A DNA stretch of 64,000 bases from Stieleria mannarensis. Lineage in GTDB: Bacteria; Planctomycetota; Planctomycetia; Pirellulales; Pirellulaceae. A program made the translations under genes and the position numbers. The stretch is from NCBI RefSeq assembly GCF_014154935.1, contig NZ_JACEHH010000008.1, forward strand, positions 167,349-231,348, read 5' to 3'. This document shows, in pieces, positions 46,105 to 53,767 of this stretch (the stretch's first letter is position 1; each line of letters starts with the position of its first letter). The notes under the pieces are model-generated. The model was not told the origin of the DNA and made no database searches. It worked only from the letters and a program-made list of their open reading frames with translations.

Positions 46105-47433
46105 TTGAACACGCACTTGTTCGGCCGGGGCTACCGGGCCATCGTTTCGGCGTTTGTAATTCTGACGGCCGCGATCACCGCCGGCCAGGCAACCGCCGCG
46201 AACGTGTTGGTGGCGTTCTCTTCGGATCATTGCGGCCATTGCCAGGCGATGGTGCCGACGCTGCGCCAGCTGGAACAGGGCGGAACGCCGATCCGGCACG
46301 TCAACATCAACGCGGAACCCGATTTGGCGCGTCGTCACGGCGTCCGCCAAGTCCCCACCTATGTCGTCCTGTCAGCCGGCCGCGAATTGACGCGATTGGT
46401 CGGAGCCCAGAGCGGTGAAAAGCTACGTCAGGCCCTGGCGATCGATCCGGCTCGCCCGCGGTTTCAAACCGGTGCCAACCTGCCCGGCGATTCGATACTC
46501 AGCGTCCCGCAAACCCGGCTCGTCAACCGGGGCGCCGTTGCGAACGATGATTCCCGCAGCGAAGCGATGCCCAGCCTTTCGATGGCCCACGCGGTCGAGC
46601 GTGCCCGGGCCGCGACGGTACGGCTGAAGGTCCACGACGGCAATGGGTTCGGTGTCGGGACTGGCACCATTATCGACCGCCACGGCGACGAAGCCTTGGT
46701 GCTGACCTGTGGTCACCTGTTCCGTGAAACCAAACTGCAATCCAAAGTCGAAGTCGAGCTGTTCGTCGGTGGACAAATCAAAAAGGTTCCCGGACAAGTC
46801 ATCGACTATGACGCCGACAACCGCGACATCGCACTGGTCGTGATGCGGCCGGGGTTCGACGTCCAACCCGTCCAGATCGCCAATCCGAACAGCCCGCTAC
46901 AGACCGGGCAAACCGCGTTCAGTTTCGGTTGTGACCACGGTGCCGATCCCTCGCGCCGCGACACCGCCATCACAGGAATCAATAAGTACAACCAACACGT
47001 CAACGCCTCGAACATCGAAATCGCCGGGGCTCCGGTCGACGGACGCAGCGGCGGCGGCTTGTTCGACGCCATGGGCCAACTGATCGGTGTCTGCAACGCG
47101 GCCGACTACGAAGGCGACGTGGGAATCTACACCGGACCGGGCAGCGTCAAATGGCAACTCGATCGCGTCCAATTGGCCCACCTCTATCAAACGCAACCGC
47201 CGGCTCAACAACCCTCGCACCTCGGCCAACCCCAATCACGTTTGGCATCGCTCAACGGCCCGCAACAAGCCTCGCCCGACCACGCCGCCCCGGCCCAGTC
47301 GATGACACAGTCAAGCGCGAGTGAAATGATCATCATCATCCGCGACCCCAACGCCCCCGGCGGGCAACGCGTGATGAACATCCGCCAGCCGACGCATGAG
47401 TTGATGGAAGTGATCAGCCGCCACGCACGGTAG
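46105..47433 (+). CDS. Exported thioredoxin-trypsin-like protease fusion
   Basis: This 442-residue exported protein starts at a TTG at 46105, with AGGGAGAG just upstream and a signal peptide (VSAFVILTAAITAGQATA) directly after; no ATG gives a complete first domain. Residues 32-115 form a thioredoxin-like domain with redox pair CGHC and the cis-Pro in RQVPTYVV. After a linker, a serine protease domain shows the triad: His in LTCGHLF, Asp in DNRDIALVV and Ser in VDGRSGGGLFD. No PDZ domain follows; the C-terminus is Gln/Pro-rich. The fusion suggests a periplasmic quality-control protein handling disulfides and cleavage. The open frame runs upstream across metG antisense and is not coding there. 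It is divergent from metG. Confidence 0.8.
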   Translation: MNTHLFGRGYRAIVSAFVILTAAITAGQATAANVLVAFSSDHCGHCQAMVPTLRQLEQGGTPIRHVNINAEPDLARRHGVRQVPTYVVLSAGRELTRLVGAQSGEKLRQALAIDPARPRFQTGANLPGDSILSVPQTRLVNRGAVANDDSRSEAMPSLSMAHAVERARAATVRLKVHDGNGFGVGTGTIIDRHGDEALVLTCGHLFRETKLQSKVEVELFVGGQIKKVPGQVIDYDADNRDIALVVMRPGFDVQPVQIANPNSPLQTGQTAFSFGCDHGADPSRRDTAITGINKYNQHVNASNIEIAGAPVDGRSGGGLFDAMGQLIGVCNAADYEGDVGIYTGPGSVKWQLDRVQLAHLYQTQPPAQQPSHLGQPQSRLASLNGPQQASPDHAAPAQSMTQSSASEMIIIIRDPNAPGGQRVMNIRQPTHELMEVISRHAR

Positions 47434-47998
47434 CGGAGAGCACGCGTCGACTTCGGCAAGCAAACGAACTCTGTCGCCCTGCTGAGGCTCCGTTGGGGTG
47501 GCGAGACACGTTGATATTGCAGCACCGTGGTACTCCTACGTTCTACTCTCGCTCAGCATGCCGCTTATAAATCGCTGATCAACTACGGCCAACAGATTCT
47601 CGAAGCCCGCGATAGCTCTGCCTGTCAAAGCGTCTGCCACTTGGGCCGCACAAAAGGCGGGGAGTCGATCCGAGTCACCATAGGATGTCAAGTCTGCCGT
47701 CGCGCCACCTCGGCCGCACAACGACGCGGTCGACGTTGCTCGGTCGTCAGTCGTCGGTCAACATGGGCAGATAGACCGCTTACGTGCCTTTTGCAGGAGG
47801 GGCTCATCGCGCTGCCGGCAGGCATACATGGGAATACAAGAAGTCCTAGATGGAATCGAAAACTACCGCAACGTTTTTTAAAAAAAAGAGTATTGACAGA
47901 CACTAGACGATCCATAGTATTTACCCTAGAGGCCAAGCGGGGGGGGGGTGCGTAGCACGCGCCATGTTTTCCTTTGGCGTAAACACTACAGGGGCATC
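47434..47998. other. Gap and leader ahead of the A/T-rich cassette
   Basis: No gene is seen in these 565 bases. From about 47870 the composition becomes more A/T-rich and holds a run of A, a promoter (listed separately) and a run of ten G at 47939-47948 in what would be the untranslated leader. The rest shows no recognised repeat from the other families. Confidence 0.5.
47893..47920 (+). promoter_or_regulatory. Sigma-70-type promoter for the DUF1573 cassette
   Basis: A perfect -35 TTGACA at 47893-47898 is followed after 16 bases by TAGTAT at 47915-47920 (four of six consensus bases). It lies about 79 bases before the ATG of the first cassette gene and ahead of the G10 run. It is the only strong promoter-like match I noticed, so it stands out from the rest of the window. 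Confidence 0.55.
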
Positions 47999-48973
47999 AT
48001 GCGAAGAATCTATTCGTTTTGGTTTGTAGTTCTCTTTTCAATCAGTGCTGTCGCGCAGCAAAATTCTGATGAGAAAGTCCGCCTACGCCGGGCTGATTTG
48101 GCAAAGTTACCTACACATGGAACGGCATCTTTAGTCGTTAGAGACGAACTAGTCTTCGTGGACTTGGGGGAGCGTTTTCTGGGTAGCGCCATACGTGGCA
48201 AACTTGTGGTGACAAACAAGACGAGGCGGCCCTTCGAGATCCTCGATATTCGATCAAGCTGTGGATGCACTACCGCTTATGCCGCAGACAGAAATGTAGA
48301 TCATGGCGAATCAACCGAGATTTTAGTAAACGCAGCAATATCGAAACCTGGAAAATCTGGAGTCAGGATCACTCTAGATACCGATATGGGGAGATTCCCA
48401 ATCGCTCTCGTTGTATTAATGAAGCCACGCGTTACCCTTTCGCCTAGCGTTTTTAACCTGAAGCAGGGAGAGGAGAAGCTGACCGGAAGTTTCGTTTGTC
48501 ACGATTCGGAAATCTTGGTGAAGAACGTATCGGTTGTTTTCAACGGGGACGCGCTTGAGCCGGTCCGCCGCGGTAACGAGCTTCATTTTGTAACGAAAGC
48601 GCCAAGCAGCGACAACAAGAGCGAGGTGCTTAATTTTTCGTTGTGGGAAGGCAGGACTGAGATTGCAACTGTCACTGCGATTTTAAATCGCGTGGTCGAG
48701 TTTGAGTTGGTAAATACCACTGTCTACGCTCAGAGGAAAGGTAGCCAAGATGTGTTCCGACTAATAGCTCGCGGGGAAGTTCTAAAGTCGTTTGAACCCT
48801 CTGCTGCTTTGATATCAATTGATGGCAGCCAGGTGGCGGCCAAGGTCGAATCGGCGATGAAGACCCAGTTCTGCATTTTTACGGTACGGATTCCATCTCG
48901 TGAGTTGCAAGACACGCCTGCTGAGATCGCGATTGGCAGTCATTCTTGCAAATTTACTCTTAACCACAGGTAA
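47999..48973 (+). CDS. Exported DUF1573-domain protein
   Basis: This 324-residue protein begins at the ATG at 47999 with a signal peptide (MRRIYSFWFVVLFSISAVA). The DUF1573 domain (about 55-140) has FVDLGERFLGSAIRGKLVVT and the hallmark SSCGCTTA, an immunoglobulin-like fold of unknown role common in planctomycetes and Bacteroidetes. The rest looks like further beta domains. The A/T content is clearly higher than in neighbouring genes, so it may have come by transfer. Two other secreted-protein genes of similar composition follow at short distances (4 and 12 bases), making a three-gene cassette. A longer start at 47948 has no signal-peptide support. Confidence 0.75.
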   Translation: MRRIYSFWFVVLFSISAVAQQNSDEKVRLRRADLAKLPTHGTASLVVRDELVFVDLGERFLGSAIRGKLVVTNKTRRPFEILDIRSSCGCTTAYAADRNVDHGESTEILVNAAISKPGKSGVRITLDTDMGRFPIALVVLMKPRVTLSPSVFNLKQGEEKLTGSFVCHDSEILVKNVSVVFNGDALEPVRRGNELHFVTKAPSSDNKSEVLNFSLWEGRTEIATVTAILNRVVEFELVNTTVYAQRKGSQDVFRLIARGEVLKSFEPSAALISIDGSQVAAKVESAMKTQFCIFTVRIPSRELQDTPAEIAIGSHSCKFTLNHR

Positions 48974-48977
48974 TAGC

Positions 48978-49901
48978 ATGCGTGTTGGAATCTTTTTCGT
49001 TGTCGCAATTGCCTGTGGTTGTCTTCACGCAGCGGACTCCCTGCTAAGCACTAATGAGCGAGCGATTGAGATGCTCATTGACTTTGACGAGCGGTGCGAG
49101 GCCATTGAAAAGGAAGCGTACGCGTTTGTAGGCTTCGGTCGTAAGGTTATCTTAGCGAGGGGCAATGCACACGACTTACCGGTCATCTATGTTGGTGCTC
49201 AAGATCGCCCCGGAAAACGCCTCGATTGCTTTGCCGTTCAACCGGAAGGCAGCTATGCGATAGAACTCTGGAGGCAGCGAATTGCCAGCGAGCATGGTGT
49301 CAAGCATCGCGTTGGTTCGACAAACGCAGTCTCCCCAAGGACAATTGTGGAGGATGGCAAGCAGGAGAAGTCGAAGATTGCCAAGCACTTTACCAAGCCC
49401 TTCTATCCGGTCAAGCAAACGATCTGCATGCCGCACTCATTTAATGCGGGCGGAACAAAAACGGACATCGTTGAACGGCTTTTCCAAGGAAATATTACAA
49501 AGTGCAGCTACGACGATAACGGGGATCTTGTTTGCAGTTGGGAATTGCCAGGGAAGGTGGTATTGGTTGTGACCATGACATTTGGGAAGAAGTCGAATTT
49601 CCTGCCCACCGATGTCAAGTGGTCGAGAAAAATTCCGAGTGGCACTCGACTGCTTTCCCGAACCAAAACCGTTTGGAAGCATAAAGGTGATCTGGCTATT
49701 CCGGAAAGAATTGAGGCAGTGACTCTTTCGAATATCGAACTTCATTACACCGTCGATTTTGATTGGAAGATCGGACGTGAGCTTGCTGGCAAGTCAATGG
49801 TCGATCCTGCATTAGCAGATTGGCGCGAACCTGTGCGTGTTTTGTTTGATGTGGATTGGCAGCGACGCGAGAATTTTCCTTCGCTGCGCGATTCTAACTA
49901 A
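48978..49901 (+). CDS. Hypothetical secreted protein, 307 residues
   Basis: The ATG at 48978 is 4 bases after the DUF1573 gene and gives a signal peptide (MRVGIFFVVAIACGCLHAAD, cleaved near CLHAA-DS). I recognise no domain. The mature part starts helical (NERAIEMLIDFDERCEAIEK), then mixes strands and charged loops with a few cysteines (FAVQPEG..., KCSYDDNGDLVCSWELPG). Base composition is A/T-rich like its partners. Co-transcription with the DUF1573 gene and the Cys-rich gene is likely, so a secreted or cell-surface complex is a fair guess, no more. Confidence 0.7.
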   Translation: MRVGIFFVVAIACGCLHAADSLLSTNERAIEMLIDFDERCEAIEKEAYAFVGFGRKVILARGNAHDLPVIYVGAQDRPGKRLDCFAVQPEGSYAIELWRQRIASEHGVKHRVGSTNAVSPRTIVEDGKQEKSKIAKHFTKPFYPVKQTICMPHSFNAGGTKTDIVERLFQGNITKCSYDDNGDLVCSWELPGKVVLVVTMTFGKKSNFLPTDVKWSRKIPSGTRLLSRTKTVWKHKGDLAIPERIEAVTLSNIELHYTVDFDWKIGRELAGKSMVDPALADWREPVRVLFDVDWQRRENFPSLRDSN

Positions 49902-49913
49902 AAGAGGCGTTTC

Positions 49914-50387
49914 ATGATTAGGCAAGTATTGATGGTTTGTCTCCTGGCGGTGTTGTTGCCGTGCTCGGCCCAAGCGGATATGGAGGATTGGTGCTATTTC
50001 TACACCGGTGGGTCCGGTTGCGACCTTTCGAACCTCGATCCGTGTCCAGCTGGATGCAACGCAGCTGGTTCCAACTGTGACCCTCCCAACTATTCCGCGG
50101 TCGAGGAAGGGGCGGATTCAGATTCTACGTACTCGCATGTTGCTGATGCGCTGTATGAGGCGATCACAACTGGCGAGGACGTGTCGGGATATGAGTTTAA
50201 CGACGCTGTTGGGTTTCAAAGTCACGATTGCACGGATGAAGGGTATTGCTACTGCGATGTTGACGAGAACGGCAACGAGAAATGTATATTCGAGGTTTCT
50301 CATACCAACACGGAATTGGAGATCCCACTCGAAACAGGGCTCCCGTGTACGATCGACGGCGACGATCCATTCGGATATGGGTCTTGA
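49914..50387 (+). CDS. Small Cys-rich, acidic secreted protein
   Basis: This protein of 157 residues has a signal peptide (MIRQVLMVCLLAVLLPCSAQ, cleaved near QA-DM) and about eleven cysteines after it (for example GGSGCDLSNLDPCPAGCN, HDCTDEGYCYCDVDENGNEK). The mature part is strongly acidic, rich in Asp, Asn and Gly, so calcium binding is conceivable. I do not know a family for it. It is the last gene of the A/T-rich cassette, 12 bases after the previous one. A hairpin at 50420 follows. Confidence 0.65.
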   Translation: MIRQVLMVCLLAVLLPCSAQADMEDWCYFYTGGSGCDLSNLDPCPAGCNAAGSNCDPPNYSAVEEGADSDSTYSHVADALYEAITTGEDVSGYEFNDAVGFQSHDCTDEGYCYCDVDENGNEKCIFEVSHTNTELEIPLETGLPCTIDGDDPFGYGS

Positions 50388-50745
50388 GAGAGGAGTCTTG
50401 TTCGCAGGCAAAGATTTAACCGGGAAGGGGGTAGCCCCACTTCCCGGAACGATTTGCATTGCTCTAATTCCAATGCGACTTGCGAGCGATCACCACGCTA
50501 CGGTTCGGTCTCCCGCGGAATTCTTTGCGGATGGCGACGTTATCTCACCGGACGAAAAAATCCAAAAGCATGAGAAGCGAGACAGACGTAGATGTGGTTC
50601 ATCGCCGATTCCCGGCTTCGAAATGCCCTCGTGTCGGGCTCGTGTGCTCGTGTGGATAATCGGATGATCTGAATTGACGCCCGAGGCCCATTTTGCGTAC
50701 TGCACATGATGACATTCGTTCGGCGCCCTCGCTTCACCGACCCGT
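50388..50745. other. Gap between the secreted cassette and the secretion operon
   Basis: These 358 bases hold a G/C-rich hairpin at 50420-50447 and no recognised gene. The composition rises back to the genomic level toward gspD. The gspD promoter should be in 50600-50740, but no clear match was seen. Confidence 0.45.
50420..50447. terminator. Hairpin after the secreted cassette
   Basis: A stem of CCGGGAAG with CTTCCCGG, extended by GGGG/CCCC around a short TAG loop (one mismatched base), lies 33 bases after the last stop of the cassette. No T-run follows, so it is a terminator only on structural grounds. Confidence 0.5.
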
Positions 50746-53319
50746 ATGATTGCTAGCAATAGATTTCGACGCCGCTCTTTGCCGCTCGCCGTCGCGACGG
50801 CGATGTTGCTGGCGTGCAGCGGAAGCGTGCCTGCGCAGATCGCCGGCGGTGACGAGATTGTTGAGCTGAATTTGTCGGGGACGGTTCGGGTCACCACGCT
50901 GCTGGATTTGATGAGCAAGCAGTTGGGGATCCGGTTTCTGCATGGGGCGGACATCGCTCGCCGTGATGTGACCGTGTACACGCCGGCCAAATTGCCCAAG
51001 AACGTGTTGCCGACGTTGTTGGGCAGCTTGCTGCGCGAAGCAAACTTGGCGGTCGTCGATTCCGAAGTCCCGGGTTGGAAACGCGTCGTCGACATCGCGG
51101 ACATCGTCAGCAGCGCGCCGGCCGGCGACGCTGCGGAAATCTCACGCCGCAACGGCCCCGCCGCCGCGGTGACGCAGGTGTTGCCAATTAAACACATCGA
51201 CGTCACGACGGCGTCGACCTCGCTGAAACCGTTTCTCAGCAAAACGGGATCCAACATCGTCGCACTCGGCGATCAAGGCATCTTGATTGTGACCGGTTAT
51301 GCCGCGGACGTGCGACTGGTGGCCGAATTGTTGGCGATGATCGACCGCCCGGACGCCGAGGGCACGATCGAGTTCTATTTGACGCGTCGCCGTCCGCCAT
51401 CGATGTTGATCGAACAATTTCAATCGATCCGGCAAGCCGACGGCACTCAAAAAGCGGGCTCGGACAAAGAACCCAAGTTGTTGGTCGATCCGACAGGTCG
51501 CCGTGTTGTCGTCGCGGGCCGTACCGACTTAGTCAACGCGGCGATCGCGTTATTGGAACGATTGGATTCTGGCACGGAGTACCTGACGCGCATCTACCGT
51601 TTGGAATACGTCGGCGCATCGCGGTTGGACAATCTGATCCGCGGATTCGCCGAGTCGCCGAACCAGGACACACGTCAGAGCCCGTCAAAGACGATCGAAA
51701 CGACGATCGACGAAGAAGGCAACCTGCTGGTCGTCCGTGCCGGCGCGGACGTGCACCATCAGATCGAAACGTTACTCAAGGAATTGGACCAACCGGTCGA
51801 TTCCGACGAGAGTCCGATTCGGTTTTATAAACTGAAAAACGCCACGGCGATGGAGGTGCTGTATTCACTGTTGGCGCTTCAAGAAGCTGCAGGCAGCGGC
51901 GTCGCCCAGGCGGGCGGTTTGGGTGCCGGTGCGTTCGGCACGCTCGGCGGGATGAACATGGGCGGTGTCAGCCCGGCGATGGGGATGGGCGCCAATCCGA
52001 TGAACATGATGCAAGGCGGACGTTCGCGAGCGCAGCAGCGGTTGGACGAGCTCGGTGGCGGATCGTTCGGGGTGGCCGGGCAAAACTTGAGCAACAATCT
52101 GACGTCCAGCCGAGTCCCCAACCAGAACGCCGCCCTCGGTTCGGTCGCCGGGTTCGGTGCTTCCGGGATTGGCGCGCCCGGATTCGGTGGCAGCGGTATG
52201 GGAATGGGCGGCTATGGCATGGGCGCCGGAGCCGCGGTGGCTACCCTGCCGGGCAACGCCCGCGTGTCCGCCGACGTCGCGACGAACAGTTTGATCGTGT
52301 TCGCACCGTCCAACGTCCAGTCGCTGTATGAAAAACTGATCCGGTCGCTGGACCAGCGACGGCCACAAGTCTTGATTCAAGCGGACATCATCGCCATCGA
52401 CACCAGTGATAACTTTTCGCTGGGGGTCGAAATCAGCGGCGGCGATCGCGAGGGTTCCAAACGGCTGTTCGAATTCACCTCGTTCGGACTCAGCGAAGTC
52501 GACCCGATCGATGGCTCGTTGACGATCAACCCCTCACTGGGATTCAACGGTGTTTTGGTGGACCCGGAAGTCGCCGACGTGATCGTCCAAGCCCTCAGCC
52601 GCCACACCCGCGGTCGCGTGTTATCATCGCCCAAGGTGTTGGTCAACGACAACCAAACCGGAACGCTGAACAGCATTTCCAGTATCCCGTTCCAGGCGTT
52701 CAGCCAAGGGGAGACGACGACGTTGACGGGACTGGGCGGCAACCAGGAAGCCGGGACGACGATCCAGGTCACGCCGCACATCAACGAAGACGACCATCTG
52801 CAGTTGGAGTTTGACGTCGAATTCAGCACCTTCATCGGCTCGGCCAGCGACAACCTGCCCCCGCCGCGGCAGATCGATCGGGTCGGCAGCGTCGTCACGA
52901 TTCCCGACGGCAAAACCATCGTCGTCGGGGGACTGAAGCGAACCCTCGACGGGACCTCCTTCACCGGCGTCCCCTGGCTGGAAAAGATCCCCGTGATCCG
53001 CGAGCTGACCAGTTTGCGTAGCGAAGAAAAGACGACGACATCGTTTTTTCTGTTCATTCGGCCGCGGATCCTGCGTGATTCCCAATTCCGCGACTTGCAG
53101 TTCCTCTCCGACCTGGAAACGCAAGACGCTCAGCTGCCGGCCGACTATCCTGTAAGCAAGCCGCTGCTGGTTCCCTGCCCGGCCCCGGCAGGATTTGATC
53201 CGGTGGAATCCGAGCACCTGTTGCCGCCGATGCAAGACAGCGATCCGATGGGAACGTACGAGTCAATGGACGGCTACGAGGTGATCGGCGAGCCACAGGT
53301 GGTGTATCCGTCGCCCTAA
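50746..53319 (+). CDS. gspD: Type II secretion secretin (GspD)
   Basis: This outer-membrane secretin of 857 residues forms the exit ring of the type II secretion system. An N-terminal signal sequence with a cysteine near residue 24 (AMLLACSG) may be a lipoprotein signal, but the lipobox is imperfect. N-domains follow: N0 (about 38-105) and N1-N3-like repeats with YRLEYVGASRLDNLIRGF and FYKLKNATAMEVLYSLLA. A Gly/Met/Ala-rich insert (about 385-500, GMNMGGVSPAMGMGANP) interrupts the last N-domain. The secretin core shows RPQVLIQADIIAID, GRVLSSPKVLVNDNQTG, VTPHINEDDHLQLEF, IPDGKTIVVGGL and VPWLEKIPVI. It heads the operon. Confidence 0.93.
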   Translation: MIASNRFRRRSLPLAVATAMLLACSGSVPAQIAGGDEIVELNLSGTVRVTTLLDLMSKQLGIRFLHGADIARRDVTVYTPAKLPKNVLPTLLGSLLREANLAVVDSEVPGWKRVVDIADIVSSAPAGDAAEISRRNGPAAAVTQVLPIKHIDVTTASTSLKPFLSKTGSNIVALGDQGILIVTGYAADVRLVAELLAMIDRPDAEGTIEFYLTRRRPPSMLIEQFQSIRQADGTQKAGSDKEPKLLVDPTGRRVVVAGRTDLVNAAIALLERLDSGTEYLTRIYRLEYVGASRLDNLIRGFAESPNQDTRQSPSKTIETTIDEEGNLLVVRAGADVHHQIETLLKELDQPVDSDESPIRFYKLKNATAMEVLYSLLALQEAAGSGVAQAGGLGAGAFGTLGGMNMGGVSPAMGMGANPMNMMQGGRSRAQQRLDELGGGSFGVAGQNLSNNLTSSRVPNQNAALGSVAGFGASGIGAPGFGGSGMGMGGYGMGAGAAVATLPGNARVSADVATNSLIVFAPSNVQSLYEKLIRSLDQRRPQVLIQADIIAIDTSDNFSLGVEISGGDREGSKRLFEFTSFGLSEVDPIDGSLTINPSLGFNGVLVDPEVADVIVQALSRHTRGRVLSSPKVLVNDNQTGTLNSISSIPFQAFSQGETTTLTGLGGNQEAGTTIQVTPHINEDDHLQLEFDVEFSTFIGSASDNLPPPRQIDRVGSVVTIPDGKTIVVGGLKRTLDGTSFTGVPWLEKIPVIRELTSLRSEEKTTTSFFLFIRPRILRDSQFRDLQFLSDLETQDAQLPADYPVSKPLLVPCPAPAGFDPVESEHLLPPMQDSDPMGTYESMDGYEVIGEPQVVYPSP

Positions 53320-53340
53320 AATACGGTAACCGTTGATGCT

Positions 53341-53394
53341 AGCCCGACGCGTAAGCGAGGGGCAACGTTGCGCCCCTCGCTTACGCGTCGGGCT
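53341..53394. repeat. Perfect 23-bp inverted repeat (AGCCCGACGCGTAAGCGAGG)
   Basis: Arms 53341-53363 and 53372-53394 are perfect reverse complements around an 8-base loop. It lies 22 bases after the gspD stop and 100 bases before the next start, so it could attenuate transcription into the rest of the operon. A diverged copy at 58255-58332 lies inside the leader region of the GspJ-like gene. Confidence 0.85.
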
Positions 53395-53494
53395 GGCATA
53401 TCGGTTCGAGGTTTGCGGGTTGGATCCATCAACAAGCCGCCAACAAGTTCCGCTACCTGAGAACCGAACTGACCCGCAGCACTATTTGAATCCC

Positions 53495-53767
53495 ATGTCC
53501 GACCACGAATCTGCCGCCGAAGCCTATCGCCGCAAGCTGGCGTGGCGGCGGACGCCGGAAGAAAACATGCGTTTGTTCGTCCAGCTGCAGCAGCAAGCTT
53601 TCGACGTCCTGCAGGCGTCACCGGAAGCCATGGATCACTTCATCCGTCGCAATCACCGCAAACGCAGGCAATCGGAAGTGTTGCGGCTATTGTACAAGAC
53701 CCTTCTCGCTTCCCGACGCAGCAAGGATTTGCTGGATCTTGAGAACCTGCCAGCGGACGAGACATGA
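53495..53767 (+). CDS. Small basic protein between gspD and gspE
   Basis: This 90-residue protein has no known domain that I recognise. It looks fully helical and is rich in Arg, Lys, Gln and Glu (YRRKLAWRRTPEENMRLFVQ, FIRRNHRKRRQSEVLRLLYK). The ATG at 53495 is chosen; the frame opens at 53333 within the palindromic repeat, which is not coding. Its stop overlaps the gspE start (ATGA at 53764-53767), so translation is coupled to gspE. The size and place invite comparison with the N-terminal E-domain partner of the assembly ATPase or a regulator, but this is a guess. Confidence 0.68.
   Translation: MSDHESAAEAYRRKLAWRRTPEENMRLFVQLQQQAFDVLQASPEAMDHFIRRNHRKRRQSEVLRLLYKTLLASRRSKDLLDLENLPADET

Noticed and set aside
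50490..51257. A 255-residue minus-strand open frame before and across gspD
   Set aside because: It overlaps the coding start of the secretin on the other strand and its product has no recognisable domain.
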